From Desulfarculus baarsii DSM 2075 (GTDB taxonomy: Bacteria > Desulfobacterota > Desulfarculia > Desulfarculales > Desulfarculaceae), in assembly GCF_000143965.1 (NCBI RefSeq), contig NC_014365.1, forward strand, positions 1,701,501 to 1,765,500: a DNA stretch of 64,000 nucleotides, written 5' to 3'. Below the pieces are notes generated by a model, which worked only from the letters and a program-made list of their open reading frames with translations, was not told the origin of the DNA and did no database searches. Position 1 is the stretch's first letter. Every line of letters begins with the position of its first letter. Shown one piece after another: positions 59,056 to 64,000 of this stretch. Position numbers and translations under genes: made by a program.

Positions 59056-59360
59056 GGCCTGCCTCCCTGGCCGGCCTTGACCGCCGCCCGATAGATTTTG
59101 CTCAAGCCCGAGGACGGATCGGCCAGCTCCAGCTTGGCCCTGGGCAGATCGGCCAGGGCCACGATCAAGGCCGGATCGACGCCCGCGGCCGCCGGCGGCA
59201 AGCCGCCGCGAAAGACCTGGCCGTGCAGCAGGCCGCCGCCGGGCTGGTTGGGGCCAAGATAGATCACGGCCGAGGGGGCGGCCGCCGGTTTGAGCGACGC
59301 GGCCGGGGCCGCGACGGCCGGCGTGGCCGGGGCTTCGCTTTTGTCAGTAGATCGAGCCAT
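59052..59360 (-). CDS. Small phage protein, Mu gp38 position
   Basis: 102 aa. Ala/Pro-rich N-terminus, then VIYLGPNQPGGGLLHGQVFR and GLPPAAAGVDPALIVALADL. It has no clear family, but a short gene occurs at the same place (between gp37 and the sheath) in Mu-like phages. Four-base overlap with the sheath gene and 17-base overlap with the gp37-like gene. Confidence 0.6.
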   Translation of the reverse strand: MARSTDKSEAPATPAVAAPAASLKPAAAPSAVIYLGPNQPGGGLLHGQVFRGGLPPAAAGVDPALIVALADLPRAKLELADPSSGLSKIYRAAVKAGQGGRP

Positions 59361-59841
59361 GGTGCTCCAGTGCCTCCTTGTCGCGCGCCCGGGGCCGGGT
59401 CAGGCAGACGGCCAGTTCCAGGGCGCAGACGGATATTTGGTTGTTGGCCCAGACCTGCCGCCAGCCGGTGGCGGTCAGCGAGGCCGCGTTGCCGCCGGGC
59501 CGCCAGGCCGTGGCCAGGGCCCGGCAGCGCTCCACCAGATGGGCCGCGCCGGGGTTGCGCTCGTCGCCGCGCCGCGCCGCCGCCGGCCCGCGCAGGTTTT
59601 CCCCCGCGCAGATCAAGTACAGCGGGGCCGTCTCCAGCACGGTCAGTTGGTCCGGCTCGTATTTGCCGCCGCTGATGTAGCTGCCCACGGCCGGATAGCG
59701 CGCGAACAGCCGGCCGAAATCCTTGGCCTCGAAGCCGGGGATGGCCCGGGGCTCCACGCCCCAGTCGGCCAGGACGCGGTCGGCCCCCAGGTGCGCCAAC
59801 AACGCCGACTCCACCTCGACGATGGTGGGGTAGATGGTCAC
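59344..59841 (-). CDS. Mu gp37-like protein (DUF1834)
   Basis: 165 aa. TIYPTIVEVESALLAHLGAD at the start and PLYLICAGENLRGPAAARRG near 92 match the DUF1834/gp37 family, a head-tail connector region protein. GTG start overlaps the stop of the gene upstream (GTGA). Confidence 0.85.
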   Translation of the reverse strand: MTIYPTIVEVESALLAHLGADRVLADWGVEPRAIPGFEAKDFGRLFARYPAVGSYISGGKYEPDQLTVLETAPLYLICAGENLRGPAAARRGDERNPGAAHLVERCRALATAWRPGGNAASLTATGWRQVWANNQISVCALELAVCLTRPRARDKEALEHHGSIY

Positions 59842-60284
59842 AGCCCGGCCTTCGCGAAATGCCGGGTAATGGCCGCCTCGATCTCGGCCATCGCCACGGT
59901 CTTTTCGTCGGGCAAAAACGGCCGCGCCGGCAGGGTCACGGCGTGGCCGCGCCCGGCCCGGCCGCCAAACTGGTGGATCGCCGCGTAGACCCGGCTGGAG
60001 CCCACGATCACCGCATCGGGCATGAGCTCCACCTCATCCTGGAGACTGGCGCGCAACAGCCCCGAGTCGGCCAGGGTCTGGCCGCCGTGCAAGACGGCCC
60101 GTTGGCTGGGCTCCCACGGCGCGCCGTCCGGGCCGGCCTCGTCCTCGAAGCTATCCAGGGCCTGGCCCACGACGATCTGGCCCACCTCGGCCAACAGCGG
60201 CGCGACGTCCTTTAGCGCCGCCCGCAGGGCCAGAAGCGCCCGCTCCAACGCCGCGCTTTGCAACTCGATGCGCGCCCCGGCCAT
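59838..60284 (-). CDS. Phage virion morphogenesis protein (Mu gpG / P2 gpS-like)
   Basis: 148 aa. RALLALRAALKDVAPLLAEV near 14, GQALDSFEDEAGPDGAPWEP and LADSGLLRASLQDEVELMPD near 78 fit gpG/gpS. VYAAIHQFGGRAGRG and LPARPFLPDE near 115 are the family signature. ATG 60284 shares one base with the upstream TGA. Confidence 0.88.
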   Translation of the reverse strand: MAGARIELQSAALERALLALRAALKDVAPLLAEVGQIVVGQALDSFEDEAGPDGAPWEPSQRAVLHGGQTLADSGLLRASLQDEVELMPDAVIVGSSRVYAAIHQFGGRAGRGHAVTLPARPFLPDEKTVAMAEIEAAITRHFAKAGL

Positions 60285-60709
60285 CAGAAGCGCCTCAGCC
60301 GGCGGTCGCCGAAGTGGGGCGGCCGGCTGATCACGGCCATGGCGTGGGGCTCCAGCGGCCCGGCCGGGCCCTCGCCGCCGCCCAGGCTCAGCCGGCCCTC
60401 GGCGATGCGCTCCAGCAGCTTCAGCGCCCGCTGGTATTCCCCGGCCCACTCGCCGGCCTCCAGATGGGGCCGCCGGCGGTAGAGGTTGTACACGGCGATC
60501 TTGGCGCTGAGGTTGGCCACGATGGCCGGCGCAGGCTCCAACGGCACGGCCCGGGCCACGCCCAGGTAGGCGTCGATCTCCCGGTCGGCCTGCTCGATGG
60601 CCTCCAGCAACACCGTCTCGGGCGCGGGGCCGTCGGGGCCGTCGTCGGCCAGTTGGCCAAGAGTCTCCGGGGCCAAGAGTTTTTCCAGGTCGGCGGGCGT
60701 GCAGTACAT
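60284..60709 (-). CDS. Mu gp36-like protein (DUF1320)
   Basis: 141 aa. MYCTPADLEKLLAPETLGQL at the start, IEQADREIDAYLGVARAVPL near 38 and LSAKIAVYNLYRRRPHLEAG near 67 match DUF1320, a head-completion-type protein. The last 35 residues form a variable tail. Confidence 0.9.
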   Translation of the reverse strand: MYCTPADLEKLLAPETLGQLADDGPDGPAPETVLLEAIEQADREIDAYLGVARAVPLEPAPAIVANLSAKIAVYNLYRRRPHLEAGEWAGEYQRALKLLERIAEGRLSLGGGEGPAGPLEPHAMAVISRPPHFGDRRLRRF

Positions 60710-60726
60710 GGGCTCCCTCGCGCGTT

Positions 60727-60751
60727 TTGCACTAGTCTTGCACTAGTGCAA
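60727..60751. promoter_or_regulatory. Palindrome with adjacent half-copy after the capsid gene
   Basis: TTGCACTAGTGCAA (60738-60751), a perfect 14-bp palindrome, preceded one base away by the ten-base copy TTGCACTAGT (60727-60736). It lies between the capsid and gp36-like genes in an unusually long gap for this prophage (104 bases). Probably an operator or protein-binding site; it has no loop or T-run for a terminator. Confidence 0.5.
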
Positions 60752-60813
60752 ATTGTCCTCGGCCATAACGGCCCGGCCTGGGGCCGCCCGGCCGGCCACG
60801 GGCCGATTTTGCT

Positions 60814-61827
60814 TTAGGCCGTCACGATGGCCCGGGCCACGGCCTTGGGGGCCACCGCCGGCAGCGGCTTGCTCTCGGCCACCAGCTGGTAGCCGCTGGG
60901 GTTCTTGCGCTCCACGGGCTTGACGAACATGGGCAGGGCCTGGAGGTTGGCGTCCAGGTCGTCCACGGCCGCGTAGATCAATCCGGTGTAGCCCTTGGCG
61001 ATCATGCGAATCTCGCCCGCCGGCACCTTGGCCACCGAGGCCCCGCTTTGGGGGTTGCGCCAGACCTCGGCCATCTTGGCGATCTTGTGGCCGCCGATGT
61101 TCACGCTGCCGTCCTCGTTGATCCGCGTCGGCACCTTGGGCCGCTGGTTGTCGCCGGCGTCTTCGATCAGGGCCAGCAGGGCCGAAAAGGCGTTCTTGCC
61201 GGCCAGCACGTCCTTGTCGCCGCCGTAGCCGGCCCCGTCCAGGGCGTCGGCCATCTCTTCGAGCAGCTCGAAGACCTTGACCATGGTGCATTCGGCCGCG
61301 TTCCACTTGCTTCCGGCGGCCACGCTGATGGTCTGGATCACCTCGTTGTTGTATTCGACCTTGTAGTTGATGAACTGACCGTTGCTCTGCAAAAGCGGGT
61401 AGTTGACCGCGCCGTTCAGCAACGCCTGGCAGCACAGGGCCTCGGTGGTCAGGCGCACCGTCTGGCGCATGGCCTCCTGACGCCGGGTGGCCCAGGCCTC
61501 GCGGCTGTCCTCGCCGATGAGCTTCAGGTCGTTCAAATCCTTGGCCCCGACCTCGGTGTGGATGCGCACCGGCAGCGGCTCCACCCACTGATTGCTAAAG
61601 CCGCGCCCGTCGATGGAGACGGACTCGGCCCCCCGCGCCACCACCGGCACGGCGTTGACGATGGCCGTGATCACCTGCAGCGGGATGATCGGCATCTCGT
61701 ATTGATCGCGCACCGCCTCGGGGAAATAGCGGTCCATGATCGTGGATTTGAGCGGCGGCATGGCCTCGAAACGCTTGGCGATGCGCGCCCTGGTGAAATA
61801 TGGCTTCAGGTCTACGACCATGGGCAT
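60814..61827 (-). CDS. Phage major capsid protein, gpE family
   Basis: 337 aa, HK97-fold capsid of the lambda gpE type. PYFTRARIAKRFEAMPPLKS at 9-28, IMDRYFPEAVRDQYEMPIIP near 30, FEAMP-type start, SKWNAAECTMVKVFELLEEM near 158 and RPKVPTRINEDGSVNIGGHK near 222 are visible. It forms the head shell. Follows the decoration protein gene with a 28-base gap. Confidence 0.9.
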   Translation of the reverse strand: MPMVVDLKPYFTRARIAKRFEAMPPLKSTIMDRYFPEAVRDQYEMPIIPLQVITAIVNAVPVVARGAESVSIDGRGFSNQWVEPLPVRIHTEVGAKDLNDLKLIGEDSREAWATRRQEAMRQTVRLTTEALCCQALLNGAVNYPLLQSNGQFINYKVEYNNEVIQTISVAAGSKWNAAECTMVKVFELLEEMADALDGAGYGGDKDVLAGKNAFSALLALIEDAGDNQRPKVPTRINEDGSVNIGGHKIAKMAEVWRNPQSGASVAKVPAGEIRMIAKGYTGLIYAAVDDLDANLQALPMFVKPVERKNPSGYQLVAESKPLPAVAPKAVARAIVTA

Positions 61828-61855
61828 GGCCTGATTCCTCCCAAAAAACCGGGGC

Positions 61856-62209
61856 CTAGCCCACGGCGTAGATGTGACGGTCTTCCAGGGCCAAGAGCTG
61901 GGCCGTGGTCGGCGCGGCCGCGCCCACCTTCAGCGCGCCGCGATTGACCGTGCCCAAGACCAGCAGGTTGACCGAGGCCGCCTCGGCCGCGCTGTCAGCG
62001 AGGGCCACGCCCTTGACCTGGTCCAGGTCGGCGTTGGCCGGGTCGTAAGGGGCCGCCAGGCCGTCGGCCGCGCCGATGGCGCAGACCAGGCCGGCGGCGA
62101 TGGCCGTGGCGCCTTTGGCGTAGGTCCGCTCGATCCACGGGCCGCGCCCGCCTTTGATCTCCCGCTCAAAGCCGCTGTTTTGATAGATGGTTGCGTTGTG
62201 GTCGCTCAC
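61856..62209 (-). CDS. Head decoration protein (lambda gpD-like)
   Basis: 117 aa. TIYQNSGFEREIKGGRGPWI at the start and YAKGATAIAAGLVCAIGAAD near 30 are typical; the body (GVALADSAAEAASVNLLVLG) forms the decoration trimer fold. Lies between protease/scaffold and capsid genes, the standard order. Confidence 0.85.
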   Translation of the reverse strand: MSDHNATIYQNSGFEREIKGGRGPWIERTYAKGATAIAAGLVCAIGAADGLAAPYDPANADLDQVKGVALADSAAEAASVNLLVLGTVNRGALKVGAAAPTTAQLLALEDRHIYAVG

Positions 62210-62221
62210 GATCGGCCTCCG

Positions 62222-62662
62222 TTAAAATTTGGCCGCGAAATCGGCGCGGGGCGCGGCCTGGCTTTCGGTCGAGCCCGGCGCTTGGGCGAACTCGCCCAGC
62301 AGGCCGCTGCCCGGCCGGCTGGCCAGCAGCGACCAGAAGGCCTCCTCGGCCGGACGCCTGACCACCGCGCCGCCCTCGGCAAAGCAAAGCTCCACGCCCG
62401 CCTCCAGCGCGGCGGCGATGGCCAAGGCCGCGTCCTTTTCGCCGGGCAGGCACTTGCCGCCGGCCACCAGCTCATTGAAGCGGGCCTCGCGGTCCTTGGC
62501 GGCCTGTTTTTGCTGGGCCTCGGCGTGGGCCGCCTCGGCGGCCCGCCTGTCTTTTTCGGCCTGGGCGGCGGCGGCTTCGGCCTGGGCGGCCTTGCTTTCC
62601 GCCGCCTGGGCCTTGGCCTCCAGTTGGGCCAGCCTGGCCTTCATCTCCTCCAACTCGTTCAT
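62222..62662 (-). CDS. Nested scaffold protein (Mu gpZ-like, internal start)
   Basis: 146 aa from an internal ATG in the same frame as the protease gene. The bases ACGGAGGAGACG directly before the ATG are an excellent ribosome site. The product would start MNELEEMKARLAQLEAKAQA and be a pure coiled-coil scaffold. In phage Mu the scaffold gene Z is made the same way from inside gene I. Confidence 0.65.
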   Translation of the reverse strand: MNELEEMKARLAQLEAKAQAAESKAAQAEAAAAQAEKDRRAAEAAHAEAQQKQAAKDREARFNELVAGGKCLPGEKDAALAIAAALEAGVELCFAEGGAVVRRPAEEAFWSLLASRPGSGLLGEFAQAPGSTESQAAPRADFAAKF

Positions 62663-63097
62663 CGTCTCCTCCGTGGTTTGCTCCGCGCCTTCGCCAAACG
62701 CCCACTCTTGCCAGTCGTCGTCGCCGCCAAACTCCACCGGGCCCAGGCCCTTGACCGCCGGCGGCGCGGCCCCCAAAAGCCCCACGTGGCGCAACCCGCC
62801 ATCGCCGTAAAACGCCGCCGACTTGTGGCGATAACGCCCGGCGGCCACGGCCTGCTTGAGTTCCTCGGGCACGTCGTCGAGGCGGGCCAGGAGCCTGTCG
62901 CCCTCGCGCCGCAGTTGGCCCACCCAGCCCCAGGCCGGGGCGTCGGCGCGCGGGTGGCCGATGACCAGCGGGGCTGCGTGCCTGGCCGGGTCGTAGCTGG
63001 CCACGGCCCGGTCCAGGTCGGCGATGGTCCAGGCCCTGGTCTGGCCGGCGCTGTCGGTGTGGGTTCCGGCGCGGAATATGGCGGTCCAAACGCTCAT
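62222..63097 (-). CDS. Phage head maturation protease with scaffold domain (Mu gpI-like)
   Basis: 291 aa. The N-terminal protease region (AIFRAGTHTDSAGQTRAWTI, LVIGHPRADAPAWGWVGQLR, RYRHKSAAFYGDGGLRHVGL near 90-110) carries the His and Ser of the phage-I peptidase family. Residues about 146-205 are a highly charged Ala/Glu/Lys coiled coil (scaffold), followed by a C-terminal core-binding end. First gene of the leftward morphogenesis block; a nested scaffold start lies at 62662. Confidence 0.88.
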   Translation of the reverse strand: MSVWTAIFRAGTHTDSAGQTRAWTIADLDRAVASYDPARHAAPLVIGHPRADAPAWGWVGQLRREGDRLLARLDDVPEELKQAVAAGRYRHKSAAFYGDGGLRHVGLLGAAPPAVKGLGPVEFGGDDDWQEWAFGEGAEQTTEETMNELEEMKARLAQLEAKAQAAESKAAQAEAAAAQAEKDRRAAEAAHAEAQQKQAAKDREARFNELVAGGKCLPGEKDAALAIAAALEAGVELCFAEGGAVVRRPAEEAFWSLLASRPGSGLLGEFAQAPGSTESQAAPRADFAAKF

Positions 63098-63164
63098 GAC
63101 CCCAGCCTATCAACCGCCCATCGCCCTGATAATCCGGATCAAATCCTGATTAACCGGCCTGGCC

Positions 63165-63185
63165 GGCCGCAGGTATCCTGCGGCC
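63165..63185. promoter_or_regulatory. Perfect inverted repeat between the divergent phage operons
   Basis: GGCCGCAGG-TAT-CCTGCGGCC, nine-base arms. It sits midway in the 148-base gap between the leftward head gene block and the rightward DUF2730 gene, where a shared regulator would act. No T-run. Confidence 0.5.
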
Positions 63186-63245
63186 GCGACCGTGCGCGGG
63201 GCGATGCGCCGGTCGCCGCTGGCCAGATCGCTTTTGGGAGGAAAC

Positions 63246-63563
63246 GTGGAGAAACAAGTCCTGGAACTGGCCGTGGAGGCCTTGAAATACGCCGCACAGG
63301 TCGTGCAATACCTGGCGGCCCCGGCCGTGGGCTGGGCCCTGTGGTACGTGCGCGGCATCCGCAGGGATCAGGCCGATTTCGGCCAACGCCTGGTCCGGCT
63401 GGAATTCGATCACGCCGGCCTGAAAAAATGCGTCGACGACCGGCCCAGCGGCGTGGCCATCAAGGAGCTGGCCGGCGACATCAAGGCCGTGCGCGAGATC
63501 GTCGAGCGCGTTGAACGCATGGTCAACCGCCACGAAGACCACCTGCTGGGCGGGGGCCGCTGA
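63246..63563 (+). CDS. Phage DUF2730-type membrane-anchored protein
   Basis: 105 aa. A short N-terminal hydrophobic region (ALKYAAQVVQYLAAPAVGWA, residues about 11-30) is followed by a soluble helical tail (VEKQ start, EIVERVERMVNRHEDHLLGG). The pattern fits Mu gp25/DUF2730. GTG start with GGGAGG upstream. First of three rightward genes. Confidence 0.8.
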   Translation: MEKQVLELAVEALKYAAQVVQYLAAPAVGWALWYVRGIRRDQADFGQRLVRLEFDHAGLKKCVDDRPSGVAIKELAGDIKAVREIVERVERMVNRHEDHLLGGGR

Positions 63564-63874
63564 TGCCCGGCTACGACCAACTCATCGCCGAACACCTGCG
63601 CCTGACCATCCTGCGCTGTCTGGACGATCAGCCCGACTACGCCCTCAACGAGTCCCTGCTGCTGGACCTGGTCGAGCGCTTCGGCTTCGCCCCCAGCCAA
63701 GACCGCCTGGCCACGCAACTGGCCTGGCTGGCCGAACAAGGCCTGATCGGCCTGGGCGGGCCGGCCCAGTGCCGGGTGGCCACCCTGACCCGCCGGGGCC
63801 AGGACGTGGCCAAGGGCCGGGCCCATGCCCCCGGCGTCAAGCGGCCCCGGCCCGGCGAGACGGCATGGGCGTGA
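63563..63874 (+). CDS. Phage winged-helix protein, Mu gp26-like
   Basis: 103 aa. LRLTILRCLDDQPDYALNES, LLLDLVERFGFAPSQDRLAT and LAWLAEQGLIGLGGPAQCRV form a winged-helix typical of the gp26/VpaChn25_0724 family. Overlaps the preceding stop by one base (TGATG) and the following start. Confidence 0.8.
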   Translation: MPGYDQLIAEHLRLTILRCLDDQPDYALNESLLLDLVERFGFAPSQDRLATQLAWLAEQGLIGLGGPAQCRVATLTRRGQDVAKGRAHAPGVKRPRPGETAWA

Positions 63875-64000
63875 TCGAACTCGACGGCCGCGAATATCCG
63901 CCCGAGGCCGTGTGGCGGGCCCAGGAGCTCTACTGCGTGGCCCGGCTGACCTACGCCCAGGTGGCCGAGGAACTGGGCGTGGCCGTCAGCACCCTCAAGC
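63865..64000 (+). CDS. Phage HTH protein (DUF1804/gp27-like), cut by the window end
   Basis: The first 45 residues are visible: MGVIELDGREYPPEAVWRAQ, then ELYCVARLTYAQVAEELGVA, a helix-turn-helix. Small terminase-type or DUF1804 proteins follow gp26 in Mu-like phages. The rest lies outside the window. Confidence 0.6.
   Translation, partial: MGVIELDGREYPPEAVWRAQELYCVARLTYAQVAEELGVAVSTLK

Larger units (their letters stand above)
42661..64000. mobile_element. Mu/P2-type contractile-tail prophage, incomplete in window
   Basis: A continuous block of phage genes from the lysis cassette (42724) to the protease/scaffold gene (63097) on the minus strand, divergent from DUF2730, gp26-like and HTH genes on the plus strand that leave the window. 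Sheath, tube, gpD, gpV, gpJ, gpI and gpX homologues define a myovirus; the gpI-type protease with nested scaffold, gp36, gp37 and DUF2730 genes are Mu-like. Portal, terminase, transposase and repressor genes are not in the window. Left boundary could be 42661 or 42420; right boundary unknown. Confidence 0.85.

Noticed and set aside
1-64000. tRNA, rRNA or tmRNA genes
   Set aside because: No T-loop/acceptor pattern or rRNA-like sequence was recognised on either strand.

Overview
This 64-kb window is high-GC bacterial DNA with short intergenic gaps, many ATGA-type start/stop overlaps and good Shine-Dalgarno sites. The gene content fits an anaerobic Desulfobacterota (former Deltaproteobacteria) chromosome: GlcD/GlcF-type dehydrogenase, thiolase-fold/DUF35 pairs, a long acyl-CoA dehydrogenase, two sigma-54 activators, TldD and a DVU0772-like protein. 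This placement is inference; no rRNA or tRNA gene is present to fix it.

Host part, left half (1-42.2 kb). The window opens inside a cobalamin lower-ligand operon (cobU-cobT, minus). A glycosyltransferase, tldD and a secreted rhodanese follow, then a thiolase-fold + DUF35 pair and a GlcD/GlcF flavin/Fe-S dehydrogenase. Next come a zraP-zraS-zraR zinc/envelope-stress module behind a consensus sigma-54 promoter, an autotransporter-barrel protein and glgC. A candidate small RNA or leader precedes a TonB receptor gene that is followed by two periplasmic proteins predicted to have histidine at the mature N-terminus, probably a metal-uptake unit. Then come AI-2E-type permease + nitrilase, GAF sensor + HIT hydrolase, an MscS channel fused to a cNMP domain, a hemolysin-III protein and an acyl-CoA dehydrogenase.

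At 29-35.7 kb an NtrC-type regulator gene is followed by a consensus sigma-54 promoter. This promoter heads a tight run of a KinB-like kinase, a receiver-TPR protein, a split TrkA pair and TrkH, which looks like a K+ uptake operon under two-component sigma-54 control. A second thiolase-fold/DUF35 pair follows, then DUF188, a glycerol-3-phosphate dehydrogenase family protein and a Bcr/CflA-type exporter. The 40.8-42.4 kb stretch is accessory in character. It has a cluster of perfect hairpins that abuts a truncated zincin fragment, and a lone secreted protein.

Prophage part (about 42.4 kb to the window end and beyond). A Mu/P2-type contractile-tail prophage has its morphogenesis block on the minus strand: protease/scaffold, decoration, capsid, head-tail proteins, sheath, tube, assembly chaperone with a -1 frameshift signal, tape measure, baseplate, fibres and a lysis cassette. 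It diverges from DUF2730/gp26-like/HTH genes on the plus strand that run off the window. Two near-identical 59-bp units with Mu-end-like CGAAA motifs lie just beyond the last phage gene and may mark the prophage end. A dispersed host repeat is the main alternative.
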